Counted from the first letter of the stretch, positions 1 to 8,706 are shown. The stretch is 11,511 bases of DNA from UMGS1052 sp045532035 (GCA_045532035.1 JAZSFD010000146.1:1-11511), one strand, 5' to 3'. Translations and numbers: made by a program. Notes: generated from the letters alone by a model not told the origin.

Positions 1-84
1 AGAGATTCTTAAATCCTGCATTTGCATATTCCCGTCTCTCTCCGTCAAAACCTGCGGTTTTGCCACCACACTTGCGAGGGAGGC
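1..84 (-). repeat. Palindromic element copy 3, inverted and cut by the window edge
   Basis: Read on the minus strand from 84 to 63, the first 22 bases match the left end of copy 1 (8728-8749) at 21 positions. A hairpin follows at 46-62 (CAAAACC-GCA-GGTTTTG) and then ACGG, the same order as in the other copies. Beyond that the sequence no longer clearly matches, so this copy is diverged or truncated. No gene is seen in 1-179. Confidence 0.7.
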
Positions 85-138
85 TTTTTGTGCAATATGT
101 CAATGGGCACTTCTGAAATAGGGTTTGTCAGTGGTCTG

Positions 139-168
139 AAATATCCCGCAGTTTCCTGCGGGATATTT
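139..168 (-). terminator. Strong hairpin after the giant protein gene
   Basis: A perfect 13-bp stem (139-151 with 156-168) encloses a four-base loop that reads GAAA on the minus strand, a stable GNRA-type tetraloop. It begins 11 bases after the stop codon. There is no long U tract after the stem, so it may act as a weak intrinsic terminator or mainly protect the 3' end of the mRNA. Confidence 0.7.
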
Positions 169-179
169 GGGTTTTAAGA

Positions 180-3100
180 TTACTTAACTGTAATCTTAAT
201 TACGTTGCCCTTTTTGTATGCGTTTGCTGTTACGACATACTGAGGAATGTTCTGCTGAACTGTGTTTCCGTTTTCATCGGTGTAGCTTGCCTTGATTTCC
301 ATGTACATATGGTCGTGTACGTGGCCGCAGAATACGCCTCTGATAACATCGGAGTTTGTAACGATTACATTGTATACAGCCTTTGTAACATCATCAGAGC
401 CCTTAGCACCTACATTGTTACCTGCGCCGCGTCTGTTGTAATACTCGGAGGAAGCAGGGATCTTGGTGTTTGTATCTGCGCAGTTAACCCAGAGGTTGTC
501 AGCCGCGTTGAGTTTGTAGGGGGTAAGTCCCATTGCATCATGGATCGTAGCATCGTAAGGAGTTGCAAGAATGAATCCGCTTGAATCCTTCGGGAAGTTG
601 GAGTTGTTCTTTGCGTCGCTCCACTTCATCCAGCTCCAGTCACCTGTCTCATAGAAGTACCAGACAGGGTCGATGTCAGGATTGTTTGTGCTGATCGGGT
701 CATGCTCGAAGATGAAGATCGGAATGCCCTTTTCGCGTGCTACTTTTACATCTGCTGCAAGCTTTGTGCCCTGCTCAGCAATGTAAACATCCTGTTCATT
801 ATTGAGAACAACACACATTGCCTTTGCCTGGTTGTCATCGTTGTAGATGATCTTGCTGGTGTAGTAAATGTCATTAGGCCAGATTTCCTGAAGTATGGGA
901 TAAATTTCTGTTTTGCCGTTGTAGTAGCTTCCGACAGAAGCGTCGTTCTGCATGTTTTCTGCAGGCTCGTGGTTACCCATAGCCACAAGAATATCCTTGT
1001 CTCTGTCGAGGATCAGCTTCTGCATGATCTCGGCACAGCCCCATGAGAAGTAGTCCATGACGTCACCGGTGATTACCACCTGGTCAAAGAGCATACCGTA
1101 TTCGAGAGCTGCTGTGATAGCTGCAGTTGAGGCGCCGTCTCTGTTCCAGCTTCTTCCGCGATGTGTGGAGATGGTGGAGGGAATAGCTTCATAGAGGTCC
1201 TGCTCGTTGATCCAGTTAAGGTGAGTATCGGCAAAGTGCACGATCTCGACGGGATCATCGTTTTCGTTTCCGCTGTAGTTGATCTCAAGTTCTCTGACTT
1301 TAAGTCCGTTTGAAAGCTGATACATTGCGTGGTTGGGATCTGTGTCTGCGGTTGTGGGATAGCCGGAGAGGAGAGTTCTGTTGTCATAGTTTTCAGCCAT
1401 GTAGTCGTCATAAAGACCGCCTTCGCCGAGCTTTGCTTCGACATATGTCTTGACGGCTGTAAGGAACTCGCCTGTTTCACCCTTGTTAAGAGCGGCATTG
1501 GCTATCTTGTGCATGTTTGTCTGATAGTAATCGGAATACCAGACTCTTTCGAAGCCGTTGGCGTCGATGTATCTGATGTAACCTCTTACAGAATAGAACT
1601 CTGAATAATTAGCTTCTGAGATGCCTGTAAGGCAGACAGTGTAGAGCTTTGCGGTATCTGTCTTGCCGTAGGTCTTGACTGCGGGAACCGCAGAAGGAGT
1701 AAATGCCTTTTCGAATACAGAGTTTGTTGTGATGGGAGTTGCGTTGTGAGTCTGGTCGAGATCATAAGGAGAGTTCTTGGATCCGAGCTTTCCGTCAGAA
1801 CGGTTCCATTCAACAGCGATCGCCTTGTTATAGAACATGCTGCGACCCTTTGTGAGAGTTGTGGGAAGAATGAGAGTACCGTAGTTGGGGTTAGCTTCAT
1901 CGATGATCGATTCGGAATACTGAGTAAGAGCAGCATAGAACGAATCATCCATTTCGACTACATAACGCAAACCGTTTTCGGTGTCCTTTTCAGTGGAGCC
2001 GAGACGGATCTTAGCACCCATGATGAAGAAGTCGCCTGCGGGCTTGCCATCGGAGCCTGTATATTCCTCGGTGTAGTCGATATAATTTGCTGTAAGTACA
2101 TCACCGGGAACAAAGGCTGTGCCGTCAGCGGAATACTTGGGAGCTGTTCCGTCATTGTAGAACCAACCGATAAATGCTTTACCGTCGTGAAGCGGTACCT
2201 TGATAGTCGAAATATCTACTGTGCAGGTGGAATAGAAGGTTACCTTGTCGCCGTTCAGAAGATAATCGATCTTGTCGACGAATTCAACAGTGTAATTGCC
2301 TGCGGGGAGAGTGAGCACTCCGTCCATCGAAACATACTGCTGTCCGTCCTTGTCTGTTGCAAGAGCAGTCATTGAGCCTACAACATTGTATGTACCGATT
2401 GTTGTGCCGCGTTCGAGATAAGAGCCGTCGGTTGCAGCAGCAGCCTTGACGATCCAAGCACCGTTAGTTGCTGTGAACCGGTCTTCGATGGTTGTGACTG
2501 TGCCGTTGTTTGTAAGAATATCAACGGTATCCTGGAATGTTGCATATTTGCTTGCGTTGTCAGCCTCGGTTGTGACGGAAATTGTCTTTACATAACCGCT
2601 GTTGACAGTGAGCTTTACAGGACCTGTAAAGTCACATCCGACATGAGTGTTCAAATATCCGTTGGAGGTGAATGCAACAGTTGTGATGCTTGCTCCGTCA
2701 ATAACAACATCAGCACCCGATGCGGTGGCGCGGGTTGTGGGAACCCAGAAGTTACCGATCTCAAGAGAACTGAATGTGCCGCTCTCGAAGGTGGCTGTGA
2801 GCTCGTTGCCCCAGCGTCCTGAGTGGTCACCGCCGAGTCTTACGGTGTAGTCGGAGTCGGTAACAACATTTTCACCGAACGCAAGCTCGTAGCTGTCGGA
2901 GTAAAGGATCTTACCGCCTGCCGAGGTGGTGTGAGTAAGCTTGATGTTTTCAAACTTCACATCACCGTTAAGATAAATGCTGTCATTGTAAAGGTGAAGT
3001 ACCGAGTTGCCCGAGCCGTCACCTGTGATGATGATGGGATTTGTGTTTGCGGGCAGCTGTGCCGAATGCTCGTATTCGCCGATGATAACGACCTTCTTGA

Positions 3101-6100
3101 TATCTTCTTCTGCGGCATCGATGGTTGTGAATGCCTTGGAAAGAGTTTTGAAGGCTCTGGCTTCTACAAGTCCGTCGTTTTTGTCGTCAGAACCGTTTAC
3201 CGAATCAACGAACACAACGGAGGTGTTTTCGTAGTTGTCAACAACAGAAGTGAAAGCATATGTTTCGCCTGCGGTCTCGAATGTGTATGTGGAACCGCCG
3301 GGGAGGATTGTTTCACCGCCGTTAAGAGTCCAGCCCTTGAATTCAATGAAGAGAGTGTCTTCTTTTTCGGGGAGGGTGATTGTTCCGCCCGAGATATAAG
3401 TGTTTCCGTCAGAAATTCCATCGAAGGTTACAGTGACCGAAAGGTCTGCAACTTCATCTTTGGAAAGCTTTGTGATGGTGTAAACTCCTGCATCAAGCAC
3501 AAGCTCGTTTGATGCTTTAACAACCTCGTTTGTTTCAACATTTGTTGCAACAGCAACAGCGCCTGTTTCTACCTTGAAGGTGCCTGCTGTGTCTGTGACA
3601 TCGAGGAAGTTGTCAACACCTTCTGCAAGCTTGAGAACCCACTTGCCGCCTGTGATGGTGACATTGGAGGGAAGCGCCTCGGGTTCTGTTACTGAGTTTG
3701 CAGTAGATTTGAAGGTGATGCCGTCGGCTACGATCATCTGAAGATTGTTGATGGTCATAGTGGAGGAGTTCTTTGTTCTGTACTGTATCAGGGTTGCATC
3801 GTTGAAGATGAGATTAAGATTCTTGTTGAATACGCTGAGACCCTGCCATTGGAGAGTTGTCTGGATGTCGGGGTTGTCAAAGTAAACCGAAACATTTCCA
3901 TTAAATTTATTCGCGTTGGAAACAGAGCCGCCGAGGAATACACCGCGGTCGTTGCCGAGTATATTAAACGAGTTGTTGTAGTGCTGAACTACATCGTTGC
4001 TGTATGTAGCTGCGCTATAATTACCGACAGTGATGTTATCTGCATCAAGACCGAACTTACCGTTCCATCTTACTTTGGAGCTATCAGGCTGACCTACATC
4101 AAGATGTGCAAAAACTGTATTTTTGCCGAAAGTTACGTTGTTGCCGTGGGTTTCAAATTCGCGGTAGCCATAACGGGTATCAACAAGTGCGACATGATCA
4201 AAGTTTGTTGTACCGTTTATGTCAAGAGATTCGTTAAGACCAAGCCACTGGTTTGAGGGAACATAAGAAATATTAACACTGTCATAGCTCTTCACATTGA
4301 GAACAACAGAATATGCAGCCGGAGAGGTATTGCCTCCGGGATTACCACTGTCTGTGTGCTTCCATGGTGTCATGTGGTGGAGCTGTTTTTCACCGCCGCC
4401 GACCTGAGGAACAGCGTTGAATTCGTCTGTGCCGCTTTCAAGTCCCCATGTGGAGTTGAATGTCTGCCAGTCATCTGCGCTGCGAACATAAACGGTTACT
4501 TCCTGACCTGCCGAAAGCTTTCCTGCTGCAACGTCTGCGTTGATAGAGTCGATAGCTTCAGCCACTGTGTTTGCAGGAGCGTCTGGGGTTCTGCCGTCGC
4601 CGTTTCCGCCGTACATTGCGTAATAAATTGTTGCATCGTCAGCTGTGTAGGAGATGGTTTCCTCGCCCGAGAAGACATAGATGTATTTCTTGTCTGTGTC
4701 AACAGTGTAAACGCCGACTTCTTCTGTCGCATCAAGCTTGTCGCCGTCAGCAACTTTGATGAGGTAAACATCAGTGTTGAAGTCTGCTGTGTTTGTGGTG
4801 ATCGACGAGCCGTTGTTGAGAATGATCTGAACAGCGTCTGCTGTCGGATAGGTCATTTCAACTGTTGTGTCACCTTTGTTGTCACCGTCTGTGTCGATCT
4901 TTTCTGTTTTGTTGATAAGATTTGTTATTGTAGTGTTATTGAAAATGTAGTTTGCTACACCGTGCTGGATTGCTGTGTTGCTGTTTGTGTTGTAAACAAT
5001 GGGTATAGTGCTTGCTGTGGTGTCGTTGCCGAAATATGCATAGGAGGTACCTGTCTTTTCGCCTTTGCAGATAAGATTCAGGTCAGCCATGAAGCTTGGG
5101 TTGTCAACAATTACAACACCATCAGAGTTTGCGTTCTGAGTATGTGTCAGCGAGCTGTGGTTACCAAGATAGAAATGGCTGTTCCAAGCTTTTCCGGTAT
5201 AACCAAGCTTGCCGGAACGGGTTGTTTTGCGCCAGTCAACATTGTAAAGCTCGAAATTATGGCTCTGGGTATAGAAGTCCCATGCAGATCCGTCCATTCT
5301 GATATCGATGACATAAATGTCCTTGAACACGGTAGGACCGCAGAGGAACATATGGGTAGAACCGTCTCTGTGGTTCGACGAAGCAACGCTGTTACCGTTG
5401 GAAAGGATCATCTTTTCAACGCCTTCCGCACCATAGTTGTAGGTGGTGTAGGTGATGGTTGCCTTGTGTGCCACATTGGGAGTCTGATACCAGATGAATC
5501 CGAGAATTGTGTCTTCTGTTATAGGAGCGTCAACGCCTGTTTTTGCAGCTGTGAGGTCGAGCTGTTCCTTTGTGGGCTCATTGCCTGTGGGAACGAGATA
5601 AACTGTTACGTTTTCGCCTTCGCCCCAGCCGTCAGCGTTGATAGCCTTGATTACCTCTTCGATGGTGCCGACAGGCGAGTCGTAGGTAAGACCTGTGCCG
5701 GTTGCACCGTACTGAACATAGTACAGGGAGATTTCGGGATCGGTGTTTTCGGTAAGCTTTGCGGTGAGCTTGCCCTTGCCGTCATCTTCCCAGCCGACGA
5801 AGGAATATTTGATGGAAAGAGTGGGGGTGTTTGCTGTCTTTACAGCGTCAATGTCAGCGGCGTTCTTAACTGTGTAAGCGCCTGCTTCGGGAAGAGTGAG
5901 AACTCCGTCAACGCTGTAAATGATGGATTTTGTATCCTCGGAAACAACATATGCCACATTGCTTCCCTCAACTGTGTAAACACCTGCTGTTTCTGTTACA
6001 TCAAGAGTGATGCCTGTTTCAACAGTGATGTCGTAAACGGGAGTTTCAACATCAAGCTCTTCTGTTGTGTATGTGACAGGAGTGTTCGAAGCAACGGTTG

Positions 6101-7442
6101 CGCCATTGTTCTTGATGATCTGTACAGCACCCTTGACTATTGTGCCGTCACTGGTGTTGTAAAGCTTTGTAACGGTTGTTCCGTTGAACACAAAGTTTAC
6201 ATTCTTGTCGAATACGGTGTGAGTATAATAGCTTTTTGAGCTGTCGTTTGCCATACCGTCAACACGGACAGCGCTTGCTGTGCCTTTACCGAATCTCAGT
6301 GTTATATCCTGCTTCATGTTCTTGTCTACGGCTTCATGATAGCCCGAAGCGGAGATGATGTTGTTCTGCATAACATCGCCGTTAAATTCCATGGTAAATG
6401 CGCGGTCGAAGATGGATTCGGCATCGGTTTTACCTCTTGAACCGCCGGCGATCGAGCCTGTCCATGCTTTGCCGTTGAGTTTAAGGGTAGAGCTTGAGTA
6501 TGTGGGGCGATACAATTTTACGCCTTCGCCTACCTTGAAGTTGTGAGCGTTAACATACAAGTCGCAGTGATAGTCCATTCTCGGGTCAACAATCTTGATG
6601 TTTTCAAGAGTGAGAGGACCTGAAAGCTCAATGTTTGAACCGACATATCCCGATGTGACATAGGAGTTGATATGGGTAAGCCATGAGGGATTTTCAGGAT
6701 CTGCACTGGTTACAACGAGCATTGCTTCGCGCGCAGGGATATCCTTGATGGAAGCAAGTGCGATTGCAGAAGTGTCAGTGTAAGAATCTGCTTCATTTGC
6801 AGCCTTCACAATCTTGATGGTTACAGTATCGTCTGCATCATAGTACTTGTTGATGTAGTCAACAACTGTTGCAAAGCTGCCGAGAGCATCTATGGTAAGA
6901 CCCGAGCCTGTTGCGCCATGCTGGACATAGTAAACTATGTCGATGCCTGTTGCCCTGTAGGATGCGGTGAGAGTCCCGTTACCGTCGTCGATCCATTCGA
7001 CAAATTCACTTGCAGAATCCTCAAAAGGAACGACTGTGTCGATGACAGCGTCAAGGTCGTCGGCATAATTCACTGTGTATGTTCCTGCGGGAACGGTGAG
7101 CTTACCGTCAATACTGTAGTATACAGTTGTTCCCAAACCTGAAATGGCATAAGCAACCTTGCCGCCTTTGACGGTAAATGTACCTGCTGTGTCTGTGACA
7201 TCAAGGGCGTTGCCAGAAGTGTCGGCAGAGTTCATGTACCATGTTTCGTCAGCCGAAACGGCGTCTGTGGGAACAGTTCCGAAGTTGGCTCCGTTGTTGT
7301 TGACAATCTGGAGACCGCCTGTGATGGTTGCAACACCGGTACCTCTCTTTGCGTGCGTGAAAGGTACCATTGCTGACAACGACCGAGAGACCGTCGTTGA
7401 ATTTTGATGCATAACCCAAGGATGTGGGGATATCTGTACCAT
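180..7442 (-). CDS. Long intact part of the giant protein: beta-helix modules plus C-terminal calcineurin-like metallophosphoesterase
   Basis: This is the uninterrupted 2420-residue frame. Residues 1 to about 27 are probably out-of-frame translation upstream of the frameshift at 7360, so ATG 7442 is not the natural start. Large modules begin at about Y171, Y574, Y940 and residue 1410 with a motif like YYVQxGATGxGLTxD, then an INxD/VTVYxV stretch. They continue through Asn/Thr/Gly-rich beta-strand sequence typical of parallel beta-helices, and most close with a DVTxTAGxxTV, YSxDGxLTLPAG and W-DDG-G-L unit. The fourth (FVDSVNGSDDKNDG) resembles a DUF1565-type start. An InlB-B-like unit (GKAFIGWFYNDG) follows. 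Residues about 1800-1985 (GAKIRLG, GLRYVVEMDD, VRGYIRYID) match a domain common in clostridial surface proteins. Residues about 2063-2420 are a metallophosphoesterase: D2072-x-H2074, G2126-D2127 with D2130, GNHE 2156-2159, H2247 in FEHD, GHVH 2373-2376. All five motif blocks are present, so phosphomonoester or phosphodiester hydrolysis outside the cell is plausible. The substrate is unknown. Confidence 0.9.
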   Translation of the reverse strand: MVQISPHPWVMHQNSTTVSRSLSAMVPFTHAKRGTGVATITGGLQIVNNNGANFGTVPTDAVSADETWYMNSADTSGNALDVTDTAGTFTVKGGKVAYAISGLGTTVYYSIDGKLTVPAGTYTVNYADDLDAVIDTVVPFEDSASEFVEWIDDGNGTLTASYRATGIDIVYYVQHGATGSGLTIDALGSFATVVDYINKYYDADDTVTIKIVKAANEADSYTDTSAIALASIKDIPAREAMLVVTSADPENPSWLTHINSYVTSGYVGSNIELSGPLTLENIKIVDPRMDYHCDLYVNAHNFKVGEGVKLYRPTYSSSTLKLNGKAWTGSIAGGSRGKTDAESIFDRAFTMEFNGDVMQNNIISASGYHEAVDKNMKQDITLRFGKGTASAVRVDGMANDSSKSYYTHTVFDKNVNFVFNGTTVTKLYNTSDGTIVKGAVQIIKNNGATVASNTPVTYTTEELDVETPVYDITVETGITLDVTETAGVYTVEGSNVAYVVSEDTKSIIYSVDGVLTLPEAGAYTVKNAADIDAVKTANTPTLSIKYSFVGWEDDGKGKLTAKLTENTDPEISLYYVQYGATGTGLTYDSPVGTIEEVIKAINADGWGEGENVTVYLVPTGNEPTKEQLDLTAAKTGVDAPITEDTILGFIWYQTPNVAHKATITYTTYNYGAEGVEKMILSNGNSVASSNHRDGSTHMFLCGPTVFKDIYVIDIRMDGSAWDFYTQSHNFELYNVDWRKTTRSGKLGYTGKAWNSHFYLGNHSSLTHTQNANSDGVVIVDNPSFMADLNLICKGEKTGTSYAYFGNDTTASTIPIVYNTNSNTAIQHGVANYIFNNTTITNLINKTEKIDTDGDNKGDTTVEMTYPTADAVQIILNNGSSITTNTADFNTDVYLIKVADGDKLDATEEVGVYTVDTDKKYIYVFSGEETISYTADDATIYYAMYGGNGDGRTPDAPANTVAEAIDSINADVAAGKLSAGQEVTVYVRSADDWQTFNSTWGLESGTDEFNAVPQVGGGEKQLHHMTPWKHTDSGNPGGNTSPAAYSVVLNVKSYDSVNISYVPSNQWLGLNESLDINGTTNFDHVALVDTRYGYREFETHGNNVTFGKNTVFAHLDVGQPDSSKVRWNGKFGLDADNITVGNYSAATYSNDVVQHYNNSFNILGNDRGVFLGGSVSNANKFNGNVSVYFDNPDIQTTLQWQGLSVFNKNLNLIFNDATLIQYRTKNSSTMTINNLQMIVADGITFKSTANSVTEPEALPSNVTITGGKWVLKLAEGVDNFLDVTDTAGTFKVETGAVAVATNVETNEVVKASNELVLDAGVYTITKLSKDEVADLSVTVTFDGISDGNTYISGGTITLPEKEDTLFIEFKGWTLNGGETILPGGSTYTFETAGETYAFTSVVDNYENTSVVFVDSVNGSDDKNDGLVEARAFKTLSKAFTTIDAAEEDIKKVVIIGEYEHSAQLPANTNPIIITGDGSGNSVLHLYNDSIYLNGDVKFENIKLTHTTSAGGKILYSDSYELAFGENVVTDSDYTVRLGGDHSGRWGNELTATFESGTFSSLEIGNFWVPTTRATASGADVVIDGASITTVAFTSNGYLNTHVGCDFTGPVKLTVNSGYVKTISVTTEADNASKYATFQDTVDILTNNGTVTTIEDRFTATNGAWIVKAAAATDGSYLERGTTIGTYNVVGSMTALATDKDGQQYVSMDGVLTLPAGNYTVEFVDKIDYLLNGDKVTFYSTCTVDISTIKVPLHDGKAFIGWFYNDGTAPKYSADGTAFVPGDVLTANYIDYTEEYTGSDGKPAGDFFIMGAKIRLGSTEKDTENGLRYVVEMDDSFYAALTQYSESIIDEANPNYGTLILPTTLTKGRSMFYNKAIAVEWNRSDGKLGSKNSPYDLDQTHNATPITTNSVFEKAFTPSAVPAVKTYGKTDTAKLYTVCLTGISEANYSEFYSVRGYIRYIDANGFERVWYSDYYQTNMHKIANAALNKGETGEFLTAVKTYVEAKLGEGGLYDDYMAENYDNRTLLSGYPTTADTDPNHAMYQLSNGLKVRELEINYSGNENDDPVEIVHFADTHLNWINEQDLYEAIPSTISTHRGRSWNRDGASTAAITAALEYGMLFDQVVITGDVMDYFSWGCAEIMQKLILDRDKDILVAMGNHEPAENMQNDASVGSYYNGKTEIYPILQEIWPNDIYYTSKIIYNDDNQAKAMCVVLNNEQDVYIAEQGTKLAADVKVAREKGIPIFIFEHDPISTNNPDIDPVWYFYETGDWSWMKWSDAKNNSNFPKDSSGFILATPYDATIHDAMGLTPYKLNAADNLWVNCADTNTKIPASSEYYNRRGAGNNVGAKGSDDVTKAVYNVIVTNSDVIRGVFCGHVHDHMYMEIKASYTDENGNTVQQNIPQYVVTANAYKKGNVIKITVK

Positions 7443-8155
7443 CTACGTTGAACACTTTATATGACCTGTAAATGTTGTGGTGTATTCGTCGGTAAGCAAG
7501 ATGCCGTAACGACTGTCACCGTTTGTGGCAGTGAGTGCGGTATCCAAAGTAATGGTGTGTGCGCCTCTTGTTTGATTATTGCTGCTTGTCATAGCAAGAC
7601 GGTAATGTCCGTCGATAATCTTAGGAAGGGTGTTGCGACCCGAATGGTTGCAGGCATCCTGGTATGCAAAATCAACGTTTTATAGGTTACATTGTAACCC
7701 ATTGTACGGACTCTGCTGTCACAGTAGCGGTTTGCCACAAGCATAAGGCCTTCAAAAATTGTGGGGCCGCCGAGATGAAGGTTGTCTGTATCACCGAGGA
7801 TGTGTGAATAGAAAAGCTTTGCATCGTCGGTATATCCCTTGATATGAAGGGTTGCAGTGTGTGTGCCGGGGGTTCCGCCATTTTGGTTCCAGTAGGTAAA
7901 TCTTCCCTGAGTATTGGCACCCTTTGTTGTTTTGGAAAGGTAGTTACCGTTTACATCATAGAACCAGAAGTCGGAATATGCATTTCCCGAGGTCTGCTCC
8001 TCTGCGAGGGTGTCATCATTCATGATGTACACCGTAACGGTATCGCCTGCGCCGTAGCCTGCCGCATTGATAAGAGTAACGGCTTCCTTAACGCTACCAA
8101 CAGGTGTTTAGGGAGTAAGACCGTCACCTGTTCCGCCCCACTTGACATAGTAGGT
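2270..8155 (-). repeat. Tandem large modules within the giant protein gene
   Basis: Five related units start near 8152, 6932, 5723, 4625 and 3216. Spacing is about 407, 403, 366 and 470 codons (first value after frame repair). Shared landmarks are an opening YYVxxGxTGxGLT strand, an INxxGxGxGxxVTVY stretch, a beta-helix body, an NNG-containing strand (IKNNGA, ILNNGS, VNNNGA), and in most units a closing DVTxTAG, YSxDGxLTLPAG, GWxDDG segment. The copies are diverged at protein level, so this is old duplication. The fourth and fifth units depart most from the pattern. Confidence 0.7.
7362..8107 (-). pseudogene. First module of the giant protein, spread over three reading frames
   Basis: After the stop at 8108 the same frame reads TPVGSVKEAVTLINAAGYG and YGAGDTVTVYIM, then beta-helix-like sequence to about 7680 (MGYNVTYK). 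The next frame continues as NVDFAYQDACNHSGRNTLPK and on to TTTFTGHIK near 7460. The third frame continues as VFNVDGTDIPTSLGYASKFN and SVVVSNGTF near 7363, after which the long frame takes over with RGTGVATITGGLQIVNNNG. Each junction lies at a short run of A or T. Residue patterns on both sides match the later modules (for example FVFNGTTV then AVQIIKNNG), which fixes the order and shows a single original module. The distance from this module's start to the next is about 407 residues after repair, against 403 for the following pair, so nothing larger than single bases has been lost. Confidence 0.75.
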
Positions 8156-8473
8156 CGGGGTGTCAGTTTCAGCAAGATCTGCTGTGTCTTCGGTTTCTGC
8201 GAGTTCAAGAACCTCTTCTTCAACCACTTCCTCTGTCTCTTCGGGAATCTCTTCGGGTTCTTCCTCGACAACAGGTTCAGTCTCGTCGGAAACAGACTCT
8301 TCGGTTTCATCAGAAGCTGCTTCTTCATCGGCCGAACTGTCTGCGGGAACTTCTTCCTGCGCTTCAACAGAACCGACTTCTTCGTCTTCCGCAAATACCA
8401 TGACGCTTGTCATAGACAGAATCATGCATACCGACAGAAGAACGCTGAGAAACTTTGAAAATCTGTTCTTCAT
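8108..8473 (-). CDS. N-terminal fragment of the giant protein: signal peptide and acidic linker, ending at a premature stop
   Basis: This frame encodes 121 residues. Residues 1-28 form a classical Sec signal peptide: basic start (KNRFSK), hydrophobic core, and VFA before E29 as the likely signal peptidase I site. C16 is preceded by Val, so a lipobox is unlikely. Residues 29 to about 105 are an acidic linker of Glu, Asp, Ser, Thr, Ala and Val, a disordered spacer often seen after the signal peptide in clostridial surface proteins. Residues 108-121 (YYVKWGGTGDGLTP) are the first strand of the first module and match the module starts further along the protein. A TAA then stands where the related modules have Asp (TPDAP, TYDSP), and the same frame continues with recognisable module sequence. 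The ribosome binding site at 8481-8486 and the consensus promoter at 8533-8561 support ATG 8473 as the real start. Taken alone this product would be a useless exported stub. Confidence 0.85.
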   Translation of the reverse strand: MKNRFSKFLSVLLSVCMILSMTSVMVFAEDEEVGSVEAQEEVPADSSADEEAASDETEESVSDETEPVVEEEPEEIPEETEEVVEEEVLELAETEDTADLAETDTPTYYVKWGGTGDGLTP

Positions 8474-8480
8474 GATTTTC

Positions 8481-8486
8481 TTCCTT
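8481..8486 (-). promoter_or_regulatory. Ribosome binding site of the giant protein gene
   Basis: AAGGAA on the minus strand lies seven bases before the ATG at 8471-8473. It decides the start of the signal-peptide frame and shows that the premature stop falls inside a properly initiated gene. Confidence 0.75.
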
Positions 8487-8490
8487 ATAT

Positions 8491-8531
8491 TATGGTATTA
8501 GGTCAGAACTAACCATACTAACCTATGGTAT
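8491..8531 (-). promoter_or_regulatory. Possible operator: paired short repeats in the leader and start site
   Basis: TATGGTAT occurs at 8491-8498 and again at 8524-8531, the second copy lying over the predicted transcription start. Between them ACTAACC occurs twice (8508-8514 and 8517-8523), and an imperfect palindrome (GGTCAG/CTAACC) is centred near 8507. Such paired sites beside a strong promoter could bind a repressor, but no regulator can be named. Confidence 0.3.
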
Positions 8532-8532
8532 C

Positions 8533-8561
8533 ATTATAGCTTGAACACTCTTTTTTGTCAA
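8533..8561 (-). promoter_or_regulatory. Consensus sigma-A promoter of the giant protein gene
   Basis: On the minus strand TTGACA (8556-8561) and TATAAT (8533-8538) are separated by exactly 17 bases, a perfect match to the housekeeping consensus. The predicted start is near 8526, giving a leader of about 53 nt. A promoter this good suggests strong expression unless repressed, and it argues that the gene was recently functional. Confidence 0.88.
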
Positions 8562-8677
8562 TTGCTTTTGTGCAGTATTTATAGTTTTGCCCAACTTAGA
8601 AATGTAAACTTTTACAAATTGACTATGAACATTTTATAAACTGATGCAAATTCGAAATTTTTTCGTAATCACGGCTA

Positions 8678-8706
8678 TTGACTCCGAAGCAGGGCAGGGG
8701 TATAAT
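8678..8706 (+). promoter_or_regulatory. Sigma-A promoter of the DUF559 nuclease unit
   Basis: TTGACT (8678-8683) and TATAAT (8701-8706) are 17 bases apart. Transcription would begin near 8713, run through the whole of element copy 1 and reach the nuclease start at 8881, giving a leader of about 168 nt that contains the element's hairpins. No other good promoter is seen before the next two genes on this strand. Confidence 0.75.

Larger units (their letters stand above)
180..8473 (-). pseudogene. Giant secreted beta-helix/metallophosphoesterase protein gene, full extent, broken by one stop and three frameshifts
   Basis: One original gene explains the whole stretch from the ATG at 8473 to the TAA at 180-182. 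The frame runs from 8473, meets an in-frame TAA at 8108-8110 with no change of frame, continues to about 7679, shifts at the TTTT at 7678-7681 (one base short), shifts again at the TTT at 7456-7458 (one base short), and shifts back at the AAA at 7360-7362 (one base too many). The segments join into continuous, module-like protein sequence. The length of 8294 nt plus the net one missing base is 8295 nt, exactly 2765 codons, for a 2764-residue protein. The order is signal peptide, acidic linker, five modules starting near residues 108, 515, 918, 1284 and 1754, an InlB-like unit, a surface-protein domain and a phosphoesterase. No LPXTG, SLH or C-terminal membrane anchor is visible, so it is probably secreted or held non-covalently. 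Whether the breaks are biological or sequencing errors cannot be decided here. Confidence 0.8.

Noticed and set aside
4356..6239. A 627-codon open frame on the plus strand opposite the giant gene
   Set aside because: It is rich in Cys and Val with no recognisable domain or ribosome binding site, and lies wholly opposite a frame with clear repeated modules. It is a by-product of codon use in the real gene.
7456..7681. Programmed ribosomal frameshifting in the giant gene
   Set aside because: Three shifts in different directions would be needed, and no slippery heptamer with a downstream structure was seen.
8108..8110. TAA as a recoded or read-through codon
   Set aside because: Other genes in the window end in TAA, there is no sign of a recoding structure, and the neighbouring frameshifts make damage or sequence error the simpler reading.
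8108..8473. Lipoprotein signal at C16
   Set aside because: The residue before the Cys is Val rather than Gly, Ala or Ser, and a better signal peptidase I site (VFA before E29) follows.
8160..8501. Ser-rich 113-codon frame on the plus strand
   Set aside because: It is the complement of the Glu/Asp-rich linker and signal peptide of the giant protein; Glu codons read backwards give Ser-rich sequence.
8562..8677. Additional promoter or small gene in the AT-rich gap
   Set aside because: TTTACA and TATAAA near 8610-8640 are 19 bases apart and unconvincing; no open frame with a ribosome binding site was seen.
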